Source: Petrolisthes cinctipes (Eukaryota; Arthropoda; Malacostraca; Decapoda; Porcellanidae). From it: a stretch of 64,000 nt of DNA. Below, one piece after another: positions 7,512 to 20,145 of this stretch; the first letter of the stretch is position 1, and every line of letters starts with the position of its first letter. The DNA lies in contig JAWQEG010001332.1 in the NCBI GenBank assembly GCA_033782935.1, forward strand, positions 100,001-164,000. Reading direction: 5' to 3'. Below the pieces are notes generated by a model. The model ran no database searches and had not been told where the DNA came from. It saw only the letters and a list, made by a program, of their open reading frames with translations. A program made the position numbers and the translations under genes.

Positions 7512-9508
7512 TTAGTTATTTACACGTGAACTGCCTGCCGTGCCTGGCTACACGTGACGTGACGTGCCACACAGTGAGTGCAGTACAGTGTGTGAGGACC
7601 GGTCAGTGGATGGCGGCCTGACATATTTAGTTATTTACACATAAATTGCCTGCCGTGCCTGGCTACACGTGACATGCCACAAAGTGAGTGCAGTACAGTG
7701 TGTAAGGACCGGTCAGTAGATGGCGGCCTGGAATATTTAGTTATAAATACGTGAACTGCCTGGCGTGCCTGGCTACACGTGACGTGCCACACAGTGAGTG
7801 CAGTACAGTGTGTGAGGACCGGTCAGTGGATGGCGGCCTGGAATATTTAGTTATTTACACGTGAACTGACTGCCGTGCCTGGGCCTGGAATATTTAGTTA
7901 TTTACACGTGAACTGCCTGCCGTGCCTGGCTACACGTGACGTGCCACACAGTGAGTGCAGTACAGTGTGTGAGGACCTGTCAGTAGATGGCGACCTGGAA
8001 TATTTAGTTATTTACACGTGAAATGGCTGCCGTGCCTAGGCCTGGAATATTTAGTTATTTACACGTGAACTGGCTGCCGTGCCTGGGCATGGAATATTTA
8101 GTTATTTACACGTGAACTGCCTGCCGTGCCTGGCTACACGTGACGTGACACACGGTGAGTGCACTACAGTGTGTGAGGACCGGTCAGTGGATAGCGGCCT
8201 GGAATATTTAGTTATTTACACGTGAACTGACTGCCGTGCCTAGGCCAGAAATATTTAGTTATTTACACGTGAACTGCCTGCCGTGCCTGGGCATGGAATA
8301 TTTAGTTATTTACACGTGAACTGCCTGCTGTGCCTGGCTACACGTGACTTGCCACACAGTGAGTGCAGTACAGTGTGTGAGGACCGATCAGTGGATGGCG
8401 GCCTGGAATATTTAGTTATTTACACGTGAACTGCTTGCCGTGCCTGGCTACACGTGACATGCCACACAGTGAGTGCACTACAGTGTGTGAGGACCGGTCA
8501 GTGGATGGCGGCCCGGAATATTTAGTTATTTACACGTAAACTGCCTGCTGTGTCTGGCTACACGTGACGTGCCACATAGTGAGTGCAGTACAATGTGTGA
8601 TGACCGATCAGTGGATGGCGGCCTGGAATATTTAGTTATTTACACGTGAACTGCCTGCCGTGCCTGGCTACACGTGACGTGCCACACAGTGAGTGCAGTA
8701 CAGTGTGTGAGGAACGGTCAGTGGATGGCGGCCTGGAATATTTAGTTATTTACACGTGAACTGCCTGCCGTGCCTGGCTACACATGACTTGCCACACAGT
8801 GAGTGCAGTACAGTGTGTGAGGACCGGTCAGTGGATGGCGGCCCGGAATATTTAGTTATTTACACGTGAACTGCCTGCTGTGCCTGGCTACACGTGACGT
8901 GCCACACAGTGAGTGCAGTACAGTGTGTGAGGAACGATCAGTGGATGGCGGCCTGGAATATTTAGTTATTTACACGTGAACTGCCTGCTGTGCCTGGCTA
9001 CACGTAACGTGCCACACAGTGAGTGCAGTACAGTGTGTGAGGACCGGTCAGTGGATGGCGGCCCGGAATATTTAGTTATTTACACGTGAACTGCCTGCTG
9101 TGCCTGGCTACACGTGACGTGCCACACAGTGAGTGCAGTACAGTGTGTGAGGACCGGTCAGTGAATGGCGGCCTGGAATATTTAGCTATTTACATGTGAA
9201 CTGCCTGCCGAGCCTGGCTACACGTGACGTGACACACAGTGAGTGCAGTACAGTGTGTGAGGAACGGTCAGTGGATGGCGCACTGGAATATTTAGTTATT
9301 TACACGTGAACTGCCTGCCGTGCCTGGCTACACGTGACGTGCCACACAGTGAGTGCAGTACAGTGTGTGAGGACCGGTCAGTGAATGGCAGCCTGGAATA
9401 TTTAGTTTTTTACATGTGAACTGCCTGCCGAGCCTGGCTACACATGACATGACATACAGTGAGTGCAGTACAGTGTATGACGAACGGTCAGTGGATGGCA
9501 CCCTGGAA
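7512..9508 (+). repeat. Degenerate left edge of the satellite array
   Basis: The first ~2 kb of monomers do not fit the longer HORs to the right. They include a 5-bp duplication (GACGT) in the first unit, a TATAAATAC variant near 7741, and several 47 bp units clustered at about 7860-8300, some ending GGGCATGG in place of GGGCCTGG. Array edges commonly diverge because they take little part in unequal exchange. Confidence 0.7.
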
Positions 9509-12500
9509 TATTTAGTTATTTACATGTGAACTGCCTGCCGTGCCTGGCTACACGTGACGTGCCACACAGTGAGTGCACTACAGTGTGTGAGGACCGGTCA
9601 GTGGATGGCGGCCTGGAATATTTAGTTATTTACACGTGAACTGGCTGCCGTGCCTGGGCCTGGAATATTTAGTTATTTACACGTGAACTGCCTGCTGTGC
9701 CTGGCTACACGTGACGTGCCACACAGTGAGTGCAGTACAGTGTGTGAGGACCGATCGGTGGATAGCGGCCTGGAATATTTAGTTATTTACATGTGAACTG
9801 CCTGCTGTGCCTGGCTACACGTGACGCGCCACACAGTGAGTGCAATACAGTGTGTGAGGACCGGTCAGTGGATGGCGGCCTGGAATATTTAGTTATTTAC
9901 ACGTGAACTGGCTGCCGTGCCTGGGCCTGGAATATTTAGTTATTTACACGTAAACTGCCTGCTGTGCCTGGCTACATGTGACGTGCCACATAGTGAGTGC
10001 AGTACAGTGTGTGAGGACCGGTCAGTAGATGGTGGCCTGGAATATATAGTTATTTACAAGTGAACTGCCTGCCGTGCCTGGCTACACGTGACGTGCCACA
10101 AAGTGAGTACAGTACAGTGTGTGAGGACCGGTCAGTGGATGGCGGCCTGGAATATTTAGTTATTTACACGTGAACTGCCTACCGTGCCTGGCTACACGTG
10201 ACATGCCACACAGTGAGTGCAGTACAGTGTGTGAGGACTGGTCAGTGGATGGCGGCCAGGAATATTTAGTTATTTACACGTGAACTGCCTGCCTTGCCTG
10301 GCTACACGTGACATGCCACACAGTGAGTGCACTACAGTGTGTGAGGACCGGTCAGTGGATGGCGGCCTGGAATATTTAGTTATTTACACGTGAACTGCCT
10401 GCCGTTCCAGGCTACACGTGACGTGACACACAGTGAGTGCACTACAGTGTGTGAGGACTAGTCAGTGGATGGCGGCCCAGAATATTTAGTTATTTACGCA
10501 AAGACTGCCTGCCGTGCCTGGCTACACGTGACGAGCCACATAGTGAGTGCAGTACAGTGTGTGATGACCGATCAGTGGATGGCGGTCTGGAATATTTAGT
10601 TATTTACACGTGAACTGCCTGCCGTGCCTGACTACACGTGACGTGCCACACAGTGAGTGTAGTACAGTGTGTGAGGACCGGTCAGTGAATGGCAGCCTGG
10701 AATATTTAGTTTTTTACATGTGAACTTCCTGCCGAGCCTGGCTACACGTGACATGACATACAGTGAGTGCAGTACAGTGTATGACGAACGGTCAGTGGAT
10801 GGCGCCCTGGAATATTTAGTTATTTACATGTGAACTACCTGCCGTGCCTGGCTACACGTGACGTGCCACACAGTGAGTGCACTACAGTGTGTGAGGACCG
10901 GTCAGTGGATGGCGGCCTGGAATATTTAGTTATTTACACGTGAACTGCCTGCCGTGCCTGGCTACACGTGACGTGCCACACAGTGAGTGCAGTACAGTGT
11001 GTGAGGACCGGTCAGTGGATGGCAGCCCGGAATATTTAGTTATTTACACGTGAACTGCCTGCTGTGCCTGGCTACACGTGACGTGCCACACAGTGAGTGC
11101 AGTACAGTATGTGAGGACCGGTCAGTGAATGGCGGCCTGGAATATTTAGTTATTTACATGTGAACTGCCTGCCGAGCCTGGCTACACGTGACGTGACACA
11201 CAGTGAGTGCAGTACAGTGTGTGAGGAACGGTCAGTGGATGGCGCACTGGAATATTTAGTTATTTACACGTGAACTGCCTGCCGTGCCTGGCTACACGTG
11301 ACGTGCCACACATTGAGTGCAGTACAGTGTGTGAAGACCGGTCAGTGGATGGCAGCCCGGAATATTTAGTTATTTACACGTGAACTGCCTGCTGTGCCTG
11401 GCTACACGTGACGTGCCACACAGTGAGTGCAGTACAGTGTGTGAGGACCGGTCAGTGAATGGCGGCCTGGAATATTTAGTTATTTACATGTGAACTGGCT
11501 GCCGTGCCTGGGCCTGGAATATTTAGTTATTTACACATGAACTGCCTGCCGTGCCTGGCTACACGTGACGTGCCACACAGTAAGTGCAGTACAGTGTATG
11601 AGGACCGGTCAGTGGAGTGCGGCCTGGAATATTTAGTTATTTACACGTGAATTGCCTGCCGTGCCTGGCTTCACGTGACGTGCCACAAAGTGAGTACAGT
11701 ACAGTGTGTGAGGACCGGTCAGTGGATGGCGGCCTGGAATATTTAGTTATTTACACGTGAACTGCCTGCCGTGCCTGGCTACACGTGACATGCCACACAG
11801 TGAATGCAGTACAGTGTGTGAGGACCGGTCAGTGGATGGCGGCCTGGAATATTTAGTTATTTACATGTGAACTGCCTGCCGTTCAAGGCTACACGTGACG
11901 TGACACACAGTGAGTGCACTACAGTGTGTGAGGACTGGTCAGTGGATGGCGGCCCAGAATATTTAGTTATTTACGCATAAACTGCCTGCCGTGCCTGGCT
12001 ACACGTGACATGCCACACAGTGAGTGCACTACAGTGTGTGAGGACCGGTCAGTGGATGGCGGCCTGGAATATTTAGTTATTTACACGTGAACTGCCTGCC
12101 GTGCCTGGCTACACGTGACGTGCCACACAGTGAGTGCAGTACAGTGTGTGAGGAACGGTCAGTGGATGGCGGCCTGGAATATTTAGTTATTTACACGTGA
12201 ACTGCCTGCCGTGCCTGGCTACACGTGACGTGCCACACAGTGAGTGCAGTACAGTGTGTGAGGACCGGTCAGTGGATGGCGGCCCGGAATATTTAGTTAT
12301 TTACACGTAAACTGCCTGCTGTGCCTGGCTACACGTGACGTGCCACATAGTGAGTGCAGTACAGTGTGTGATGACCGATCAGTGGATGGCGGCCTGGAAT
12401 ATATAGTTATTTACACGTGAACTGCCTGCCGTGCCTGGCTACACGTGACGTGCTACACAGTGAGTGCAGTACAGTGTGTGAGGAACGATCAGTGGATGGC

Positions 12501-14426
12501 GGCCTGGAATATTTAGTTATTTACACGTGAACTGCCTGCCGTGCCTGGCTACACGTGACGTGCCACACATTGAGTGCAGTACAGTGTGTGAAGACCGGTC
12601 AGTGGATGGCAGCCCGGAATATTTAGTTATTTACACGTGAACTGCCTGCTGTGCCTGGCTACACGTGACGTGCCACACAGTGAGTGCAGTACAGTGTGTG
12701 AGGACCGGTCAGTGAATGGCGGCCTGGAATATTTAGTTATTTACATGTGAACTGCCTGCCGAGCCTGGCTACACGTGACGTGACACACAGTGAGTGCAGT
12801 ACAGTGTGTGAGGAACGGTCAGTGGATGGCGCACTGGAATATTTAGTTATTTACACGTGAACTGCCTGCCGTGCCTGGCTACACGTGACGTGCCACACAG
12901 TGAGTGCAGTACAGTGTGTGAGGACCGGTCAGTGGATGGCAGTCTGGAATATTTAGTTATTTACACGTACACTGGCTGCCGTGCCTGGGCCTGGAATATT
13001 TAGTTATTTACACATGAACTGCCTGCCGTGCCTGGCTACACGTGACATGCCACACAGTAAGTGCAGTACAGTGTGTGAGGACCGGTCAGTGGATGGCGGC
13101 CTGGAATATTTAGTTATTTACACGTGAATTGCCTGCCGTGCCTGGCTACACGTGACGTGCCACAAAGTGAGTACAGTACAGTGTGTGAGGACCGGTCAGT
13201 GGATGGCGGCCTGGAATATTTAGTTATTTACACGTGAACTGCCTGCCGTGCCTGGCTACACGTGACATGCCACACAGTGAATGCAGTACAGTGTGTGAGG
13301 AATGGTCAGTGGATGGCGGCCAGGAATATGTAGTTATTTACACGTGAACTGCCTGCCGTGCCTGGCTACACGTGACGTGCCCCAAAGTGAGTGCAGTACA
13401 GTGTGTGAGGACCGGTCAGTAGATGGCGGCCTGGAATATTTAGTTATTTAAACGTGAACTGCCTGCCGTGCCTGGCTACACGTGACGTGCCACACAGTGA
13501 GTGCAGTTTCGTGTGTGAGGACCGGTCAGCGAATGGCGGCCTGGAATATTTAGTTATTTACACAAGAACTGCCTGCCTTGCCTGGCTACACGTGACATGC
13601 CACACAGTGAGTGCACTACAGTGTGTGAGGACTGGTCAGTGGATGGCGGCCCAGAATATTTAGTTATTTACGCATAAACTGCCTGCCGTGCCTGGCTACA
13701 CGTGACGAGCCACATAGTGAGTGCAGTACAGTGTGTGATGACCGATCAGTGGATGGCGGTCTGGAATATTTAGTTATTTACACGTGAACTGCCTGCCGTG
13801 CCTGACTACACGTGACGTGCCACACAGTGAGTGTAGTACAGTGTGTGAGGACCGGTCAGTGAATGGCAGCCTGGAATATTTAGTTTTTTACATGTGAACT
13901 GCCTGCCGAGCCTGGCTACACGTGACATGACATACAGTGAGTGCAGTACAGTGTATGACGAACGGTCAGTGGATGGCGCCCTGGAATATTTAGTTATTTA
14001 CACGTGAACTGCCTGCCGTGCCTGGCTACACGTGACGTGCCACACAGTAAGTGCAGTACAGTGTGTGAGGACCGGTCAGTGGATGGCGGCCTGGAATATT
14101 TAGTTATTTACACGTGAACTGCCTGCCGTGCCTGGCTACACGTGACATGCCACACAGTGAGTGCAGTACAGTGTGTGAGGACTGGTCAGTGGATAGCGGC
14201 CTGGAATATTTAGTTATTTACACGTGAACTGCCTGCCGTGCCTGGCTACACGTGACGTGCAACAAAGTGAGTGCAGTACAGTTTGTGAGGACCGGTCAGT
14301 GGATGGCGGCCTGGAATATTTAGTTATTTACACGTGAACTGCCTGCCGTGCCTGGCTACACGTGACGTGACACACAGTGAGTGCACTACAGTGTGTGAGG
14401 ACCGGCCAGTGGATGGCGGCTCGGAA
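9509..14426 (+). repeat. HOR family 1, copy 1 (about 4.92 kb)
   Basis: This block aligns with 14427-18794. Private variants that pair the copies include GATCGGTGGATAGCGG (9753 with 14671), GTTCCAGGC (10404 with 14992), GACGAGCC (10533 with 15121) and GGCTTCACG (11668 with 16036). The offset steps from 4918 to 4588 to 4368, equal to loss of three and then two whole monomers from copy 2. Length is consistent with 43 full monomers plus four 47 bp units. Inside it, sub-blocks of about 1.3-1.6 kb are themselves repeated; GCGCACTGG occurs near 11243 and 12830. Confidence 0.85.
9619..9665 (+). repeat. Representative 47 bp short monomer
   Basis: Compared with the 110 bp unit this lacks positions 40-102, joining TGCCTGG directly to GCCTGGAA. 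Nearly all isolated short units also share CTGGCTG where full units have CTGCCTG, so they descend from one deletion event and not from many. They occur throughout all array blocks, in both orientations and sometimes as adjacent pairs, as near 19150-19215. Confidence 0.9.
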
Positions 14427-17400
14427 TATTTAGTTATTTACACGTGAACTGCCTGCCGTGCCTGGCTACACGTGACGTGCCACACAGTGAGTGCACTACA
14501 GTGTGTGAGGACCGGTCAGTGGATGGCGGCCTGGAATATTTAGTTATTTACACGTGAACTGGCTGCCGTGCCTGGGCCTGGAATATTTAGATATTTACAC
14601 GTGAACTGCCTGCTGTGCCTGGCTACACGTGACGTGCCACACAGTGAGTGCAGTCCAGTGTGTGAGGACCGATCGGTGGATAGCGGCCTGGAATATTTAG
14701 TTATTTACATGTGAACTGCCTGCTGTGCCTGGCTACACGTGACGCGCCACACAGTGAGTGCAATACAATGTGTGAGGACCGGTCAGTGGATGGCGGCCTG
14801 GAATATTTAGTTATTTACACGTGAACTGGCTGCCGTGCCTGGGCCTGGAATATTTAGTTATTTACACGTAAACTGCCTGCTGTGCCTGGCTACATGTGAC
14901 GTGCCACATAGTGAGTGCAGTACAGTGTGTGAGGACCGGTCAGTAGATGGTGGCTTGGAATATATAGTTATTTACACGTGAACTGCCTGCCGTTCCAGGC
15001 TACACGTGACGTGACACACAGTGAGTGCACTACAGTGTGTGAGGACTAGTCAGTGGATGGCGGCCCAGAATATTTAGTTATTTACGCAAAGACTGCCTGC
15101 CGTGCCTGGCTACACGTGACGAGCCACATAGTGAGTGCAGTACAGTGTGTGATGACCGATCAGTGGATGGCGGTCTGGAATATTTAGTTATTTACACGTG
15201 AACTGCCTGCCGTGCCTGACTACACGTGACGTGCCACACAGTGAGTGTAGTACAGTGTGTGAGGACCGGTCAGTGAATGGCAGCCTGGAATATTTAGTTT
15301 TTTACATGTGAACTTCCTGCCGAGCCTGGCAACACGTGACATGACATACAGTGAGTGCAGTACAGTGTATGACGAACGGTCAGTGGATGGCGCCCTGGAA
15401 TATTTAGTTATTTACATGTGAACTACCTGCCGTGCCTGGCTACACGTGACGTGCCACACAGTGAGTGCACTACAGTGTGTGAGGACCGGTCAGTGGATGG
15501 CGGCCTGGAATATTTAGTTATTTACACGTGAACTGCCTGCCGTGCCTGGCTACACGTGACGTGCCACACAGTGAGTGCAGTACAGTGTGTGAGGACCGGT
15601 CAGTGGATGGCAGCCCGGAATATTTAGTTATTTACACGTGAACTGCCTGCTGTGCCTGGCTACACGTGACGTGCCACACAGTGAGTGCAGTACAGTGTGT
15701 GAGGACCGGTCAGTGAATGGCGGCCTGGAATATTTAGTTATTTACATGTGAACTGCCTGCCGAGCCTGGCTACACGTGACGTGACACACAGTGAGTGCAG
15801 TACAGTGTGTGAGGAACGGTCAGTGGATGGCTCACTGGAATATTTAGTTATTTACACGTGAACTGGCTGCCGTGCCTGGGCCTGGAATATTTAGTTATTT
15901 ACACATGAACTGCCTGCCGTGCCTGGCTACACGTGACGTGCCACACAGTAAGTGCAGTACAGTGTATGAGGACCGGTCAGTGGATGGCGGCCTGGAATAT
16001 TTAGTTATTTACACGTGAATTGCCTGCCGTGCCTGGCTTCACGTGACGTGCCACAAAGTGAGTACAGTACAGTGTGTGAGGACCGGTCAGTGGATGGCGG
16101 CCTGGAATATTTAGTTATTTACACGTGAACTGCCTGCCGTGCCTGGCTACACGTGACATGCCACACAGTGAATGCAGTACAGTGTGTGAGGACCGGTCAG
16201 TGGATGGCGGCCTGGAATATTTAGTTATTTACATGTGAACTGCCTGCCGTTCCAGGCTACACGTGACGTGACACACAGTGAGTGCACTACAGTGTGTGAG
16301 GACTGGTCAGTGGATGGCGGCCCAGAATATTTAGTTATTTACGCATAAACTGCCTGCCGTGCCTGGCTACACGTGACATGCCACACAGTGAGTGCACTAC
16401 AGTGTGTGAGGACCGGTCAGTGGATGGCGGCCTGGAATATTTAGTTATTTACACGTGAACTGCCTGCCGTGCCTGGCTACACGTGACGTGCCACACAGTG
16501 AGTGCAGTACAGTGTGTGAGGAACGGTCAGTGGATGGCGGCCTGGAATATTTAGTTATTTACACGTGAACTGCCTGCCGTGCCTGGCTACACGTGACGTG
16601 CCACACAGTGAGTGCAGTACTGTGTGTGAGGACCGGTCAGTGGATGGCGGCCCGGAATATTTAGTTATTTACACGTAAACTGCCTGCTGTGCCTGGCTAC
16701 ACGTGACGTGCCACATAGTGAGTGCAGTACAGTGTGTGATGACCGATCAGTGGATGGCGGCCTGGAATATATAGTTATTTACACGTTAACTGCCTGCCGT
16801 GCCTGGCTACACGTGACGTGCTACACAGTGAGTGCAGTACAGTGTGTGAGGAACGATCAGTGGATGGCGGCCTGGAATATTTAGTTATTTACACGTGAAC
16901 TGCCTGCCGTGCCTGGCTACACGTGACGTGCCACACATTGAGTGCAGTACAGTGTGTGAAGACCGGTCAGTGGATGGCAGCCCGGAATATTTAGTTATTT
17001 ACACGTGAACTGCCTGCTGTGCCTGGCTACACGTGACGTGCCACACAGTGAGTGCAGTACAGTGTGTGAGGACCGGTCAGTGAATGGCGGCCTGGAATAT
17101 TTAGTTATTTACATGTGAACTGCCTGCCGAGCCTGGCTACACGTGACGTGACACACAGTGAGTGCAGTACAGTGTGTGAGGAACAGTCAGTGGATGGCGC
17201 ACTGGAATATTTAGTTATTTACACGTGAACTGCCTGCCGTGCCTGGCTACACGTGACGTGCCACACAGTGAGTGCAGTACAGTGTGTGAGGACCGGTCAG
17301 TGGATGGCAGTCTGGAATATTTAGTTATTTACACGTACACTGGCTGCCGTGCCTGGGCCTGGAATATTTAGTTATTTACACATGAACTGCCTGCCGTGAC

Positions 17401-18794
17401 TGGCTACACGTGACATGCCACACAGTAAGTGCAGTACAGTGTGTGAGGACCGGTCAGTGGATGGCGGCCTGGAATATTTAGTTATTTACACGTGAATTGC
17501 CTGCCGTGCCTGGCTACACGTGACGTGCCACAAAGTGAGTACAGTACAGTGTGTGAGGACCGGTCAGTGGATGGCGGCCTGGAATATTTAGTTATTTACA
17601 CGTGAACTGCCTGCCGTGCCTGGCTACACGTGACATGCCACACAGTGAATGCAGTACAGTGTGTGAGGAATGGTCAGTGGATGGCGGCCAGGAATATGTA
17701 GTTATTTACAAGTGAACTGCCTGCCGTGCCTGGCTACACGTGACGTGCCCCAAAGTGAGTGCAGTACAGTGTGTGAGGACCGGTCAGTAGATGGCGGCCT
17801 GGAATATTTAGTTATTTAAACGTGAACTGCCTGCCGTGCCTGGCTACACGTGACGTGCCACACAGTGAGTGCAGTTTCGTGTGTGAGGACCGGTCAGCGA
17901 ATGGCGGCCTGGAATATTTAGTTATTTACACAAGAACTGCCTGCCTTGCCTGGCTACACGTGACATGCCACACAGTGAGTGCACTACAGTGTGTGAGGAC
18001 TGGTCAGTGGATGGCGGCCCAGAATATTTAGTTATTTACGCATAAACTGCCTGCCGTGCCTGGCTACACGTGACGAGCCACATAGTGAGTGCAGTACAGT
18101 GTGTGATGACCGATCAGTGGATGGCGGTCTGGAATATTTAGTTATTTACACGTGAACTGCCTGCCGTGCCTGACTACACGTGACGTGCCACACAGTGAGT
18201 GTAGTACAGTGTGTGAGGACCGGTCAGTGAATGGCAGCCTGGAATTTTTAGTTTTTTACATGTGAACTGCCTGCCGAGCCTGGCTACACGTGACATGACA
18301 TACAGTGAGTGCAGTACAGTGTATGACGAACGGTCAGTGGATGGCGCCCTGGAATATTTAGTTATTTACACGTGAACTGCCTGCCTTGCCTGGCTACACG
18401 TGACGTGCCACACAGTAACTGCAGTACAGTGTGTGAGGACCGGTCAGTGGATGGCGGCCTGGAATATTTAGTTATTTACACGTGAACTGCCTGCCGTGCC
18501 TGGCTACACGTGACATGCCACACAGTGAGTGCAGTACAGTGTGTGAGGACTGGTCAGTGGATAGCGGCCTGGAATATTTAGTTATTTACACGTGAACTGC
18601 CTGCCGTGCCTGGCTACACGTGACGTGCAACAAAGTGAGTGCAGTACAGTTTGTGAGGACCGGTCAGTGGATGGCGGCCTGGAATATTTAGTTATTTACA
18701 CGTGAACTGCCTGCCGTGCCTGGCTACACGTGACGTGACACACAGTGAGTGCACTACAGTGTGTGAGGACCGGCCAGTGGATGGCGGCTCGGAA
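14427..18794 (+). repeat. HOR family 1, copy 2 (about 4.37 kb)
   Basis: Tandem partner of 9509-14426. It lacks three monomers corresponding to about 10051-10380 and two corresponding to about 11260-11480 of copy 1, with no other large gaps. Length fits 38 full monomers plus four 47 bp units. From 18795 onward the variant pattern changes to family 2. Confidence 0.85.
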
Positions 18795-20145
18795 TATTTA
18801 GTTATTTACACGTGAACTGCCTGCTGTGCCTGGCTACACGTGACGTGCCACATAGTGAGTGCAGTACAGTGTGTGAGGACCGGTCAGTGGATGGCGGCCC
18901 GGAATATTTAGTTATTTACACGTGAACTGCCTGATGTGCCTGCCTACACGTGACGTGCCACACAGTGAGTGCAGTACAGTGTGTGAGGACCGGTCAGTAT
19001 ATGGCGGCCTGGAATATTTAGTTATTTACACATGAACTGTCTGCCTTGCCTGGCTACACATGACGTGCCACACAGTGAGTGCAGTACAGTGTGTGAGGAC
19101 CGGTCAGTGAATGGTGGCCTGGAATATTTAGTAATTTACACGTGAACTGGCTGCCGTGCCTGGGCCTGAAATATTTAGTTATTTACACGTGAACTGCCTG
19201 CCGTGCCTGGGCCCGGAATATTTAGTTATTTACACGTAAACTACCTGCTGTGCCTGGCTACACATGACGTGCCACATAGTGAGTGCAGTACAGTGTGTGA
19301 GGACCGGTCAGTAGATGGCGGCCTGGAATATATAGTTATTTACACGTGAACTGCCTGCCGTGCCTGGCTACATGTGACGTGCCACACAGTGAGTGCACTA
19401 CAGTGTGTGAGGACCGGTCACTGAATGGCGGCCCGGAATATTTAGTTATTTACACGTGAACTGCCTGCTGTGCCTGGCTACAAGTGACGCGCCACAGAGT
19501 GAGTGCAGTACAGTGTGTGAGGACCGGTCAGTGGATGGCGGCCTGGAATATTTAGTTATTTACACATGAACTGGCTGCTGTGCCTGGGCCTGGAATATTT
19601 AGTTATTTACATGTGAACTGCCTGCCGAGCTTGGCTACACGTGACGTGAAACACAGTGAGTGCAGTACAGTGTGTTAGGAACGATCAGTGTATGGCGGCC
19701 TGGAATATTTAGTTATTTCCACGTGAACTGCCTGCCGTGCCTGGCTACACGTGACGTGCCACACAGTGAGTGCAGTACAGTGTGTGAGGACCGGTCAGTG
19801 GATGGCGGCATGGAATATTTAGTTATTTACACGTGAACTGCCTGCCGTGCCTGGCTACACGTGACGTGCCACACAGTGAGTGCAGTACAGTGTGTGAGGA
19901 CCTGTCAGTGAATGGCGGCCTGGAATATTTAGTTATTTACACGTGAACTGGCTGCCGAGCCTGGCTACATGTGACGTGACACACAGTGAGTGCAGTACAG
20001 TGTGTGAGGAACGGTCAGTGGATGGTGCCCTGGAATATTTAGTTATTTACACGTGAACTGCCTGCCGTGCCTGGCTACACGTGACGTGCCACACAGTGAG
20101 TGCAGTACAGTGTGTGAGGACCGGTCAGTGAATGGCGGTCTGGAA

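Noticed and set aside
13454..13663. Open frames of 60-96 codons inside the satellite, for example MNCLPCLATRD-type products, repeated at several places
   Set aside because: They are translations of one to three monomers. The unit length is not a multiple of 3, so frames end soon, and copies are numerous only because the DNA repeats. No start context or codon conservation supports a gene.
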